Assembly (NCBI GenBank): GCA_038063855.1 | Contig: JBBTUF010000055.1 | Span: 1 to 20,366, forward strand | Length of the DNA: 20,366 nucleotides | Source: JBBTUF01 sp038063855 | Lineage (GTDB): Bacteria; Patescibacteriota; Minisyncoccia; Ryanbacterales; GWA2-47-10b | Direction of reading: 5' to 3' | Part shown: positions 7,538 through 15,893 of the stretch, one piece after another | Layout: each line of letters opens with the position of its first letter | Position numbering within the stretch: position 1 is the stretch's first letter | Notes under the pieces: model-generated | What the model was told of the DNA's origin: nothing | The model's input: only the letters and a program-made list of their open reading frames with translations | Databases searched by the model: none | Made by a program: the position numbers and the translations under genes

Positions 7538-7589
7538 ATATGGGAATAAATATACGAAGAACGATTAAAAAAGAAGATTTGAAAAAAAA

Positions 7590-9464
7590 TTGGATAAAGC
7601 AGTTAGAAATAGAAGCAGAAGGGTGATTAGTAATTTGGCAAAGAAAAAGAACCAGTTATTGTGGATAGTTTTGGCAGTTGGAATTCTTTTTGTAGGGTTG
7701 TCGCTCGTGGCACTTCTCGCAAATCTTTGGCAAATATGGGTAGCGGTTGGAATTGTTTCGCTCTTTTTTGTTGCATTGGCGCTATCTCAAAGAGAACAAC
7801 AATCGCGAATTTTTGCGGTATCGTTATTTATGCTTTTAGCGGCAGTTTTATTTACTCTGTTAAGTAGCGCGCTCGACAATAAACTTGCTTCATCATTTAG
7901 TCGCCTTGGTCGACCACAAGAAGCGACACTGTCTTTTAATGCGAGCACTTCGATTGTGCAAAAAATTCTTGCCGAGTCCCCGCTCTTTGGGTCGGGCCCA
8001 AACACTTTTGGATTTTTGTGGGATCGTTTCAAAGATCCAAGTGTAAATAATAGTATATTTTGGCAAGTGCGTTTTAACACTAGTCAAAGTTCGTTTCTTA
8101 CATTACTTGCAGAGACGGGTATTGTCGGAGGGTTAGCGTTCTTACTTTTGTTTTTACTGTTTTTAATGGTTAGTGTGCGAGCACTCGGTCGTGCGAATGG
8201 CGAAAAAAGTATGTACGTTCGGTCAGCTTTCGCAGGAACGCTCTATTTGTTTTTATTGTGGTTTCTAGTATCGCTTAGTCAACCGCTTGTTTTATTAACA
8301 TTTATTTTCCTTGGGATGTTCTTAGCGGCATGTGCTGAAGCCGAAATAATTCGCGTTCGCACAAGTAGTTTGTTTGAAACGAAAGAGCGAGGATTTGTTT
8401 TTTCGTTGGTTATTATCTTTTTACTTGTTGGCGGAGTTGGAGGAATATATTATTCAACCACTCGATATTTGGGGGCTCTCTCGTTTGGTCGCGCATTAGA
8501 AATATTCAACAAAGAGGGCTCTGTCAATTCTGCAGAAAATGAATTAACAAGTCAGGCGATTGCACTTGATGCAAGTCAAGATAATTATTTTCGAACCTAC
8601 GCTCAGTTTGAATATGTAAAAATTCAACGAGCACTGCAAGACCCAAAGCTCGACCAAAAAACGCGACAAGAGCGCTTTCAAGATGCGTATCAAAAGGCGG
8701 TTGCAGCTGCGCGTCAAGCTATTGATCTCGGGAGAGGAGACGCCAGCAATTATCGCATTCTCGCACAAATTTATGAACTCGCGATTCCAATTGATATAAA
8801 TGTTGCCGATCTGGCATTTGAAAATTACGAAAAAGCACGTTCATTGAGCCCGGTTGATCCGTCACTTTTTGTCGATATGGCGCGTACGCATCTTGCAGTT
8901 GCCGACGTTACGCTTATCCGCGGTGGAGGGTCTACATCAAAACAGATTGCGTCAGATCGACGTGAGAAGGCGATTAAGCTCTTAAGTGATGCTGTCAAAA
9001 TGAAATCTGACTATGCAGAGGCACATTTTACGCTCGCTCAACTTTATGTAGCTCAAGGGAAACTCGACGAAGCAATTCACAGTGCTGAGCAGACGACTCA
9101 ATTGGTACCTAATAATGTTGGTGTTCTATTCCAGCTCGGTCTTCTCTATTATAGAAAAGAGAATTATGATGCAGCGCGCACGGTATTCCAGTCGGCGATT
9201 ACGATTAATCCAAGCTATTCAAATGCGAAGTATTTTCTCGGTCTTATCTATGATCGAGAAGGAAAGAGTCAGGAGGCATTAAAGTTGTTTAAAGAAATTT
9301 CCGATCTTAATCCCGATAACGAAGAGGTAAAAAAGGTGATCGCCGCGCTTGAGTCTGGTAAAAAAGCAATCGATGCTCTTACGCAGCCACCGCCAGAGGA
9401 GCGCAAGGAAGCGCCGCTGAAAGAAGCCGAAGGAGCTCCAAAGCCAGTACCAAAAAAACCATAG
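7590..9464 (+). CDS. O-antigen ligase/polymerase-like protein with C-terminal TPR repeats, C-terminal half
   Basis: Continues the gene split by the gap; the TTG at 7590 is only the first possible codon after an in-frame stop and not a credible start. Hydrophobic helices (about residues 22-95) are followed by the Wzy_C-type loop: PLFGSGPNTFGFLW, then SSFLTLLAETGIVGGLAFLL (E-x-G-x-x-G). Further helices run to about residue 290. The last 320 residues carry TPR-type helical repeats, for example YAEAHFTLAQLYVAQGKLDE, NVGVLFQLGLLYYRKENYD and YSNAKYFLGLIYDREGKSQE. The end is Pro/Lys/Glu-rich. Ligase or polymerase of cell-surface polysaccharide with a protein-interaction tail is the best reading. It is 9 bp upstream of murJ, probably one operon for envelope assembly. 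Confidence 0.85.
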   Translation: MDKAVRNRSRRVISNLAKKKNQLLWIVLAVGILFVGLSLVALLANLWQIWVAVGIVSLFFVALALSQREQQSRIFAVSLFMLLAAVLFTLLSSALDNKLASSFSRLGRPQEATLSFNASTSIVQKILAESPLFGSGPNTFGFLWDRFKDPSVNNSIFWQVRFNTSQSSFLTLLAETGIVGGLAFLLLFLLFLMVSVRALGRANGEKSMYVRSAFAGTLYLFLLWFLVSLSQPLVLLTFIFLGMFLAACAEAEIIRVRTSSLFETKERGFVFSLVIIFLLVGGVGGIYYSTTRYLGALSFGRALEIFNKEGSVNSAENELTSQAIALDASQDNYFRTYAQFEYVKIQRALQDPKLDQKTRQERFQDAYQKAVAAARQAIDLGRGDASNYRILAQIYELAIPIDINVADLAFENYEKARSLSPVDPSLFVDMARTHLAVADVTLIRGGGSTSKQIASDRREKAIKLLSDAVKMKSDYAEAHFTLAQLYVAQGKLDEAIHSAEQTTQLVPNNVGVLFQLGLLYYRKENYDAARTVFQSAITINPSYSNAKYFLGLIYDREGKSQEALKLFKEISDLNPDNEEVKKVIAALESGKKAIDALTQPPPEERKEAPLKEAEGAPKPVPKKP

Positions 9465-9473
9465 GTATACGAA

Positions 9474-11168
9474 ATGGCTTTTACTCGATTCTTTAGAATT
9501 GATCCAAAAGGAGTGCACCAAGCTGCACTCCTTTTGGCTATGTCGAGTATTGCCAATGGTGCTCTTGGGTTGCTGCGTGATCGTTTACTTGCTGGAGAGT
9601 TCGGCGCTTCACGCGCACTGGATATTTACTATGCGGCATTTCGTATTCCAGATTTTATTTTTTCGCTCTCACTTTTCTTTGTTGCCTCAACTGCATTTAT
9701 CCCACTGCTGATAGAGCATAAAAATCGCTCTGTTCGCGAGGCGCAAGATTTTTTTGATACCGTGTTTACGTTTTTTATAATGACAATTTCGGGAATGATT
9801 ATTGTGGCATATTTTGTAATGCCGTATCTTATTCCAAAAATTGTTCCCGGCTTTGGTATACAAGCACAATTGCGCACAATTATGCTTGCGCGCGTGATGT
9901 TGCTCTCTCCATTGTTGCTTGGAGCATCGAGTCTTGTTTCAAGCATCGTACAGTCGTCAAGAAAGTTTTTTACCTACGCGCTCGCCCCAATTGCATACAA
10001 TGGTGGTATTATAATTGGCATTTTGTATCTTGTTCCGCGTTTTGGTTTTTTGGGGCTTGCCTACGGTGTGACGCTTGGCGCACTTTTTCATTTGCTTGTA
10101 CAGGTACCTACGCTCTTGAAGCTCGGCGCGCTACCTCGATTTCGATTTATTATGCGTACAAATCCATTTCAGGTCATGTATTATTCTTTGCCGAGAGCCT
10201 CAGCATTATCAGTAAATCAACTTACACTTTTAGTTTTGACAAGTCTTGCTTCTACACTTGGCGCGGGTGCAATCGCGATATTTAATCTTTCAACAAATTT
10301 ATATGCGCTCCCGATTGCGATTATTGGGCTTTCGTATAGTGTTGCATCTTTTCCGATTATGGCTGAGCTCGCACTTCATAAAGATAAAAATCTTTTTTTT
10401 GAACACTTGCTTACCGCCACGCGTCATATTTTATTTTGGACAATGCCGGTAACGGGCCTTGTGATTGTGCTTCGTGCTCATATTGTGAGGCTCATTCTTG
10501 GCACGGGGTCATTCGCGTGGATTGATACACATTTAACGACCGCAAGTCTTCTTATTTTTTCATTTGCAATTGTTTCTCAAAGTCTTGTTACACTTTTTGT
10601 GCGTGCGTATCATGCGCTTGGGCGTGTTCGCGAACCAATGATTTTTAATATAACTGCCGCGATTACAACAATGAGTCTTGCGTACGGTATCGTGTTTTTA
10701 GTTCAAAAATATTATACGATAGAGTTATTTTTTACATGGTTGTTTCGAATTCATGTTGAGAATTTACCAAATATAATATTTTTGAGTTTACCATTTGCGT
10801 TTAGCGTTGGAACATTTATAAATGCTCTTTTGCTCGGCGTTACTATTTTTCGACTTAATGGCTCGGGAGCAATTCGTGAACTTATAACTTCCGCTATGCG
10901 TATTTTTTGTATAACTATAGTGGTCTCATTTGCAGCGTATGGCGTGCTTAAGATTGAGAGTGCTATTTTTACAGACGATTCGTTTTTTAGTCTATCGACA
11001 TTTGTTGGGGTTCTATTGCAAGGGGGTGGCGCGGGGCTTGTGGGTCTTCTGATTGGCGGTGCGCTTTCTTGGTTTTTTGATATTCGCGAATTTCAGGAAA
11101 TAAAACAAGCTCTTTCTTCGCGATTTAATAGGAAAGATCTTTTGGGTCCCGATATAGAACATATCTAA
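9474..11168 (+). CDS. murJ: lipid II flippase MurJ (MviN family)
   Basis: Flips lipid-linked peptidoglycan precursor across the membrane. 564 residues with about 14 transmembrane helices, a normal size. The MOP-superfamily signature of MurJ is near the N-terminus: ANGALGLLRDRLLAGEFGAS, then DIYYAAFRIPDFIF. Conserved interior features include SALSVNQLTLLVL and the GLSYSVASFPIMAEL stretch. Start ATG 9474 lies 9 bp after the ligase/TPR gene. The first codons contain a 14-bp perfect hairpin (9504-9537), but the next ATG (9540) would remove half of the first transmembrane helix, so 9474 is preferred. A peptidoglycan flippase implies the cell makes or remodels murein. Confidence 0.92.
   Translation: MAFTRFFRIDPKGVHQAALLLAMSSIANGALGLLRDRLLAGEFGASRALDIYYAAFRIPDFIFSLSLFFVASTAFIPLLIEHKNRSVREAQDFFDTVFTFFIMTISGMIIVAYFVMPYLIPKIVPGFGIQAQLRTIMLARVMLLSPLLLGASSLVSSIVQSSRKFFTYALAPIAYNGGIIIGILYLVPRFGFLGLAYGVTLGALFHLLVQVPTLLKLGALPRFRFIMRTNPFQVMYYSLPRASALSVNQLTLLVLTSLASTLGAGAIAIFNLSTNLYALPIAIIGLSYSVASFPIMAELALHKDKNLFFEHLLTATRHILFWTMPVTGLVIVLRAHIVRLILGTGSFAWIDTHLTTASLLIFSFAIVSQSLVTLFVRAYHALGRVREPMIFNITAAITTMSLAYGIVFLVQKYYTIELFFTWLFRIHVENLPNIIFLSLPFAFSVGTFINALLLGVTIFRLNGSGAIRELITSAMRIFCITIVVSFAAYGVLKIESAIFTDDSFFSLSTFVGVLLQGGGAGLVGLLIGGALSWFFDIREFQEIKQALSSRFNRKDLLGPDIEHI
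9504..9537 (+). promoter_or_regulatory. strong hairpin in the murJ 5' coding region, terminator-like
   Basis: CCAAAAGGAGTGCA (9504-9517) and TGCACTCCTTTTGG (9524-9537) are perfect complements around a 6-nt loop. The core GGAGTGCA/TGCACTCC followed by TTTT looks like an intrinsic terminator or attenuator, but lies 30 nt inside murJ. Only four T follow. Confidence 0.6.
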
Positions 11169-11197
11169 AAAGGCCTTATAATAGAGAGAATATATGC

Positions 11198-11203
11198 TAT
11201 GCT
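11198..11203 (+). promoter_or_regulatory. predicted lepA -10 box, leaderless spacing
   Basis: TATGCT ends 6 bp before ATG 11210. A second, better box TATAAT lies at 11177-11182 and would give a leader of about 21 nt. No Shine-Dalgarno sequence precedes the ATG. Confidence 0.4.
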
Positions 11204-11209
11204 ACCGCA

Positions 11210-12985
11210 ATGGATATTAGCAAAATTCGAAATTTTTCTATAATTGCCCATATTGATCACGGCAAAAGTACGCTTGCCGATCGCATGCTTGAGGTGACGG
11301 GTACTATCGAAAAACGAAAAATGCAAGAGCAAGTGCTCGATTCCATGGATCTTGAGCGCGAGCGAGGCATCACTATTAAAATGCAGCCGGTGCGCATGGA
11401 ATATCAGGGGCATATTTTAAATTTGATTGATACGCCGGGCCATGTTGATTTTTCGTATGAAGTATCGCGCGCGTTGCTGTGCTGTGAAGGTGCAATTTTA
11501 TTGGTTGATGCTACGCAAGGTATTGAAGCGCAAACTCTTTCGCACTTCTTTGTGGCTTCGCGTCTTGGGTTAAAATTTATTCCGGTGTTAAATAAAATTG
11601 ATTTACCTCACGCGCGAGTCGAAGAGGTGGCCGCAGAGCTTATGGAGCTTGGAGGTTTTTCTCGTGATGAAATTTATCAAGTGTCTGCAAAAGATGGTAC
11701 GGGTGTGATGGAATTGCTTGCGGGCATTATAGAAAAAGTGCCACCACCAAAAACAATCGGCAAAGCTCTCCGCGCGCTTGTGTTTGACTCATTCTTTGAA
11801 AGTCATAAAGGCATTGTCGCATTCGTGCGAGTTATGGACGGTGCGTTACGAGTCGGCGATCCACTTTTTTTGAAAGCGCGCGAGAAAAATTTTCCCGCAA
11901 AAGAAGTTGGGGTTATAACGCCAACTCTTAAAACGCGAGATATTTTAGAGGCAGGTGAGGTTGGGTATGTGGTAACCGGCATTAAAGAGCCCGGTGAAGT
12001 ACGTGTGGGCGATACTATAATAGAAGCGAAGGATAAATTATTAGGCATCGAGGCGTTGCCAGGGTATTTAGAACCAAGACCAGTTGTGTGGGCAAGTTTT
12101 TTCCCGACCGATCAAGGTAATTTTTTTGCTCTTGGTGATGCACTTTCAAAACTTAAACTTAACGATTCGTCGCTTGTGTTTGAGGAGAAATCAAGTATGG
12201 TATTGGGTCGTGGGTACGAATGTGGATTTTTGGGAACATTGCATCTTGAAATTACTGCCGAGCGTCTCAAGCGGGAATTTCATATCGAATTTGTGGTTAC
12301 CCATCCGTCGGTGAGTTATCGGATTACACAAGGTGGAAAGACAGAACTTATTTCGTCTGCGGCGATTTTTCCACGAAAGCATGACCGCGAAAAAGTCGAA
12401 GAGCTTTGGATGAAACTCGAAATTTTAACGCCGCGCGATAATTTACAAAATGCGGTAAAAACCGTGGAGCAGTTCGAGGGGACGGTAGGCGATATCAAAG
12501 GCATCGGCACGCGTCTTACAATAGATGCGCATGTTCCATTGCGGCAAATGGTGAGTGGTTTTTTTGATGCGCTCAAGAGTGCCACGCATGGATACGCGTC
12601 GTTTCACTACGAAGAGGCGGGGTGGCGTGATGCCGATCTTGTTCGTATTGATATATTGGTTGCCGAAGATCGGGTAGAGGCGCTTTCGCGCGTTGTATTA
12701 AACTCAAGCGCCGAGACTGAAGCGCGAAGAATTGTAAAACGCGTTAAAGAAGCGTTGCCACGCGAACTTTTTGCAATAAAAATTCAAGCCGATGTCGAAG
12801 GTCGTATTGTAGCGTCTGAATCAATTTCTGCGATGCGCAAAGACGTTACCGGGTATCTCTACGGCGGCGATAGAAGTCGAAAAATGAAACTTTGGAAAAA
12901 ACAAAAAGAAGGCAAAAAACGCCTGCAATCAGAGGGTCGCGTTGCCATCGCTCCCGATGTATTTTTGAAGCTTTTAAAGATGTAG
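11210..12985 (+). CDS. lepA: elongation factor 4 (LepA) GTPase
   Basis: Ribosome-bound GTPase that acts on stalled or mispositioned translocation complexes and helps 30S biogenesis. 591 residues. GTPase motifs are AHIDHGKST (G1, residues 13-21), RGITIK (G2), DTPGH (G3), NKID (G4) and VSAKDGTG (G5). The LepA-specific C-terminus is present: YGGDRSRKMKLWKKQKEGKK followed by a short VAIAPDVFLKLLK tail. Length is that of the family (about 600). It follows murJ by 41 bp and has its own predicted promoter, so it is probably a separate transcription unit. Confidence 0.97.
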   Translation: MDISKIRNFSIIAHIDHGKSTLADRMLEVTGTIEKRKMQEQVLDSMDLERERGITIKMQPVRMEYQGHILNLIDTPGHVDFSYEVSRALLCCEGAILLVDATQGIEAQTLSHFFVASRLGLKFIPVLNKIDLPHARVEEVAAELMELGGFSRDEIYQVSAKDGTGVMELLAGIIEKVPPPKTIGKALRALVFDSFFESHKGIVAFVRVMDGALRVGDPLFLKAREKNFPAKEVGVITPTLKTRDILEAGEVGYVVTGIKEPGEVRVGDTIIEAKDKLLGIEALPGYLEPRPVVWASFFPTDQGNFFALGDALSKLKLNDSSLVFEEKSSMVLGRGYECGFLGTLHLEITAERLKREFHIEFVVTHPSVSYRITQGGKTELISSAAIFPRKHDREKVEELWMKLEILTPRDNLQNAVKTVEQFEGTVGDIKGIGTRLTIDAHVPLRQMVSGFFDALKSATHGYASFHYEEAGWRDADLVRIDILVAEDRVEALSRVVLNSSAETEARRIVKRVKEALPRELFAIKIQADVEGRIVASESISAMRKDVTGYLYGGDRSRKMKLWKKQKEGKKRLQSEGRVAIAPDVFLKLLKM

Positions 12986-12991
12986 GGCGAG

Positions 12992-13020
12992 TTGTTTTTG
13001 TGTTCGCGGCGCGTTATAAT
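12992..13020 (+). promoter_or_regulatory. hicBA promoter, leaderless spacing
   Basis: TTGTTT (12992-12997), 17-bp spacer, TATAAT (13015-13020). The hicB ATG is at 13028, 7 bp after the -10 box, so transcription would start at or within two bases of the start codon. Confidence 0.7.
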
Positions 13021-13027
13021 CGTACAT

Positions 13028-13273
13028 ATGTTGAGTGAATTTGTACAAAAGAAATTACGCGAGGTGCGATACAAGCTTCTTAATGACGGAAGTTACTTCG
13101 GAGCAATCCCAGGACTCCATGGTGTTTGGGCAAATGCAAAAAATCTTGAAGATTGTAGAAAAGAATTGCGAGAGGTCTTGGAAGATTGGATTTTACTTCA
13201 AGTGCGCGACCGAAATAAAATTCCAGGTTTTGTTTTGAAGATTGATCGCCGACGGCTTGTTTATCATGCCTAA
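13028..13273 (+). CDS. hicB: HicB-family antitoxin (single domain)
   Basis: 81 residues starting MLSEFVQKKLREVRYKLLND. The core GSYFGAIPGLHGVWANAKNL followed by EDCRKELREVLEDWILLQ is the HicB partial RNase H fold (strand-rich start with the G-x-x-x-x-x-P-G-x-x-x-x-A pattern, then a long helix). It stops right after this domain: there is no C-terminal ribbon-helix-helix or HTH domain, so the operon may not be autoregulated in the usual way. The start is set at 13028 by the promoter; an earlier TTG (12992) falls in the -35 box. The stop overlaps the hicA start by 8 nt. It should neutralise HicA. Confidence 0.85.
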   Translation: MLSEFVQKKLREVRYKLLNDGSYFGAIPGLHGVWANAKNLEDCRKELREVLEDWILLQVRDRNKIPGFVLKIDRRRLVYHA

Positions 13274-13478
13274 AAATATTTCTTGGAGGAAGCTCGTTCA
13301 GAAATTTCGACGCTTAGGATTCGATGGCCCCTATTCAGGTGGCCGGCATTTGTTTATGGCGCGTGGTGTACTTAAAGTTCATATACCAAATCCACATCGT
13401 GGCGATATTTCAAAACACCTCGTTGCTGAAATTCTCAAACAAGCGAGCATTTCGATTGACGAGTGGGATAACGCATAG
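13266..13478 (+). CDS. hicA: HicA-family mRNA interferase toxin
   Basis: 70 residues from ATG 13266, with a dsRNA-binding-like fold. The sequence MPKNISWRKLVQKFRRLGFD is the usual first helix of HicA; SGGRHLFMAR carries the catalytic histidine, VHIPNPHRGDISKHLVAEIL the second half of the fold. HicA cleaves translated mRNA. It overlaps hicB by 8 nt, with the antitoxin gene first, the opposite of the more common hicA-hicB order. The earlier frame position 13242 is unlikely because it would add eight residues inside hicB with no ribosome binding site. Confidence 0.85.
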   Translation: MPKNISWRKLVQKFRRLGFDGPYSGGRHLFMARGVLKVHIPNPHRGDISKHLVAEILKQASISIDEWDNA

Positions 13479-13547
13479 CTTGAAGACGTAGTGGGGGGGG
13501 GTATACTAAAATCAAGTTATTATACGTTAATTGTTTAATAAAACAAT

Positions 13548-14792
13548 ATGCAAAAGTTTCTTTGGAAGGCAAGTTTTGCGGCGGTAGCTGTAACAACGCT
13601 CTTGTCACCACTTGCTTCATCGGCGTCAGCGCTAACCCAAGCGCAAGTTAGCGCTATTATTAATTTGCTTCAATCGTTTGGAGCATATGCAAGTGTGGTT
13701 GCGAATGTGCAAGCGTCATTAACTGGAAATAGCGGCAATCACTATGGTCAATGGTGCCATGTATTTAATACAAATCTGAGCGCAGGGTATTCTGGAGCGG
13801 AGGCGGATGCACTTACAGAGGCATTAAAACGCGAAGGTTCGCCTTCAGTAATAGCTTTTCAAGAAAAATACAAAGATGAAATCTTAACTCCAAATGGTTT
13901 AACGCATGGCACGGGGTATGTGGGTGCTGCAACCCGAAAGAAATTGAATCAGTTGTATGGGTGTGGGGGTAGAATATCGCCGATGAGTAGCATTAAAATT
14001 ATTTCGCCGAACGGAGGCGAGATATTATCACCTGGGACGTTACAAACTTTGAAGTGGACATTCAATGACATTTCAAACCCTGCTAGTCAGTGGGTTGTTG
14101 CTTCACTTGTTCGTGATGGTGACGAGAACTTTCTTACTGGTGTTGGGTTTAATCCCGCCATTTTAGTAGCACAAATTGATCCAAATTTGTATATTTCTCC
14201 TGATACGCCCAGAGGGAAATATCGATTTAAATTAGCTCTTGGAAATAATAGGTCAATTTATGATGTTAGCGATGCGCCATTTATATTACAATCGACTGGC
14301 AGCGAGGCTGTTGGTGCGCTTGATATTACAATTAGTAACACTCGTGTAAGCATAGTTGCTGGAGCAACAAAAAAACGACTCGCCACCGTTACATTATATG
14401 CAGGGTCAGGCGAGTCACTTAAAATTTCTGAAATCGGTTTTCATGTGGAAGGAAGCGGTAATGGAGCAGTCCCGGAGACCGACATTAAAAATTTAGAATT
14501 AGTGAGCAGTGATGGCAATAAAGTAGGTTCTGTAGCTAGTGCAATTAGCATTAATCCTTCTGGTCAACCACCGAATATTATTATTCCAGTTCAAATGGAA
14601 TTATCTCCAGGACAAGCAGTTACATTGAATCTTATGGGAGACATATCCCGAGATAATTTTGAAGTATTTCTACCGTTCTCTTCATATTTTAAAGTTATTG
14701 GCGCAAAAACAGGAGGGGCTATCTTTAAAGGCATCAATACTACTTTTAAAATGCCGCCTTCGAATAATACTTTAAACGAGACACACGGTTAG
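13548..14792 (+). CDS. secreted surface protein with peptidoglycan-binding-like and Ig-like domains
   Basis: 414 residues. Signal peptide: MQKFLWKASFAAVAVTTLLS then PLASSASA, with likely cleavage after ASA. Residues about 70-145 form a peptidoglycan-binding-like repeat of the kind frequent in CPR surface proteins (VIAFQEKYKDEILTPNGL, then HGTGYVGAATRKKLNQLYGC). From about 148 there is an Ig-like/Kre9-type domain beginning IKIISPNGGEILSPGTLQTL. A third beta-rich domain follows from about residue 250 (ALDITISNTRVSIVAGATKK). No catalytic motif is visible. It probably attaches to the cell wall and presents beta domains outside. A TTTAATA box at 13534-13540 ends 7 bp before the ATG. Confidence 0.75.
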   Translation: MQKFLWKASFAAVAVTTLLSPLASSASALTQAQVSAIINLLQSFGAYASVVANVQASLTGNSGNHYGQWCHVFNTNLSAGYSGAEADALTEALKREGSPSVIAFQEKYKDEILTPNGLTHGTGYVGAATRKKLNQLYGCGGRISPMSSIKIISPNGGEILSPGTLQTLKWTFNDISNPASQWVVASLVRDGDENFLTGVGFNPAILVAQIDPNLYISPDTPRGKYRFKLALGNNRSIYDVSDAPFILQSTGSEAVGALDITISNTRVSIVAGATKKRLATVTLYAGSGESLKISEIGFHVEGSGNGAVPETDIKNLELVSSDGNKVGSVASAISINPSGQPPNIIIPVQMELSPGQAVTLNLMGDISRDNFEVFLPFSSYFKVIGAKTGGAIFKGINTTFKMPPSNNTLNETHG

Positions 14793-14896
14793 AGAAAAAG
14801 TTGGCTGGGGAGCAAGAACAAAAGCATGCTCAATACGATGATGACGCAGAGAATCGCCCAGGCTATTTGAACGCGTTTCTTTCTTTTTTTTGACAT
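14789..14896 (-). CDS. 35-residue single-pass membrane protein
   Basis: Starts at ATG 14896 on the minus strand. The product begins with a very basic stretch (MSKKRKKRVQ), then one hydrophobic helix (IAWAILCVIIVLSMLLFLL), and ends PSQLFL. The basic N-terminus plus single helix predicts an N-in membrane peptide. Its stop overlaps the end of the convergent surface-protein gene by 4 nt, and its start codon lies in the -35 box region of the divergent divIC-like gene, so it exactly fills the interval between the two. That tight fit and the clean topology support a real small gene. Function unknown. Confidence 0.6.
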   Translation of the reverse strand: MSKKRKKRVQIAWAILCVIIVLSMLLFLLPSQLFL

Positions 14897-14917
14897 ACAA
14901 TTACCCTATACTATACA
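14890..14917 (+). promoter_or_regulatory. divIC-like gene promoter, leaderless spacing
   Basis: TTGACA (14890-14895), 16-bp spacer, TATACA (14912-14917), then ATG 14923 five bases later. The -35 box overlaps the start codon of the minus-strand small gene, so the two units are divergent and back to back. Confidence 0.7.
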
Positions 14918-14922
14918 CAGTT

Positions 14923-15312
14923 ATGAGGCATATGAAAAGGGAGTCTCGCGGTGTATCATTTTTTGCTTCCCGAGCTGGAATTGCGATTCTTGGTATATTT
15001 TCACTTGTACTTGTGTTTAATTCGTATCGAGTGTATTCAATTGCGAAAAAAACAAATGCCGAGCACGAAGTATTAACGCATGAAATACAAGATCGCGAAG
15101 CTCAAATTACCGAATTAAAGTCGAAAATAGCGGCGCTTGAGTCTGGCGAAGGGTTGGAGCTCGAGGCAAGAGGCCGTCTGAATTTACAAAAACCCGACGA
15201 AAAAGTATTGATTATTGTTGACGATAATAATAAAAAGCCGAATCAAGCAGTAGCCCCCGAAAACACTTCATGGTTCTCGCGCTTGAAAAAATGGTTGGGA
15301 TTTGGCATATAG
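14923..15312 (+). CDS. septum formation initiator, DivIC/FtsB-like
   Basis: 129 residues from ATG 14923 (or 126 from ATG 14932). Short basic cytoplasmic N-terminus, one transmembrane helix (AGIAILGIFSLVLVFNSYRV), then a coiled coil (EHEVLTHEIQDREAQITELK and onward, heptad pattern) and a variable C-terminus ending WFSRLKKWLGFGI. This is the standard layout of FtsB/DivIC division proteins, which bridge FtsL and FtsQ-type partners at the septum. The motif after the coiled coil (EARGRLNLQKPDEKVLII) matches the usual E-x-x-A-R-x-x-L-x-x-x-x-P-x-E-x-V pattern. The sequence cannot decide between FtsB, DivIC and FtsL. Confidence 0.85.
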   Translation: MRHMKRESRGVSFFASRAGIAILGIFSLVLVFNSYRVYSIAKKTNAEHEVLTHEIQDREAQITELKSKIAALESGEGLELEARGRLNLQKPDEKVLIIVDDNNKKPNQAVAPENTSWFSRLKKWLGFGI

Positions 15313-15317
15313 TATAT

Positions 15318-15878
15318 ATGAAGAAACTTATTTTTGGTGGCTTGGGAGTAGCGGTTGTTGTGGGTGGCGTGGTCTGGCTTGGGCTTTTTCCGGTTGCGGG
15401 GATTGCAGGCAGTTTTATTTGGTATAAAGATATATCTGTTTTTGAGAATTCTTCGCAACATTTTCAAGATGTAGCGAAACAGAAAGATCCGGCATTCGGT
15501 GATGTCACGGGTGATACGTCTGCACGAAGGAAGGCATACTTAAACGAATTGATTATTCGCAATATTGTAAGGCGAGGCCTAGCAGAACTTGATACAGCAT
15601 CGTTTCAGGGCGAAGTTGACGACGCAGTTGCCAAAGCAAAAGAAGGGAAAGATATGGTAAAGCTCGCAGAGGCAACAAGCCAGTTGTATGGTATGAGTTT
15701 TGCGAGTTTTCAAGAAGTTATTCTTGTGCCGCAAGCGCAAGAAATTACACTTCGTAAACACATTGAGTCGAGCGGAAAGGTATACGGCGATTGGCTTACG
15801 GAGCGGGCAAAAAATACCACTGTAACAATATATTTTTTGCCGTACAAGTGGCAAGATGGCATGCTGGTTGATAAATAA
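15318..15878 (+). CDS. membrane-anchored SurA N-terminal-like protein
   Basis: 186 residues from ATG 15318, set by a TATAGT box at 15308-15313. One N-terminal transmembrane anchor (LIFGGLGVAVVVGGVVWLGL) is followed by a helical extracytoplasmic domain. The pattern RRKAYLNELIIRNIVRRGLA with AQEITLRKHIESSGKVYGDW resembles the N-terminal chaperone part of SurA/PrsA-type proteins. No parvulin PPIase domain follows. It may therefore be a folding helper at the outer face of the membrane, or a divergent family. It begins 5 bp after the DivIC-like gene. Confidence 0.55.
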   Translation: MKKLIFGGLGVAVVVGGVVWLGLFPVAGIAGSFIWYKDISVFENSSQHFQDVAKQKDPAFGDVTGDTSARRKAYLNELIIRNIVRRGLAELDTASFQGEVDDAVAKAKEGKDMVKLAEATSQLYGMSFASFQEVILVPQAQEITLRKHIESSGKVYGDWLTERAKNTTVTIYFLPYKWQDGMLVDK

Positions 15879-15893
15879 TTTTACCAGCGAAAC

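Noticed and set aside
13492..13501. Poly-G run of nine as a phase-variable tract
   Set aside because: It lies between genes and upstream of a TATACT box, but nothing shows length variation, and it may be a sequencing artefact. Not supportable from one sequence.
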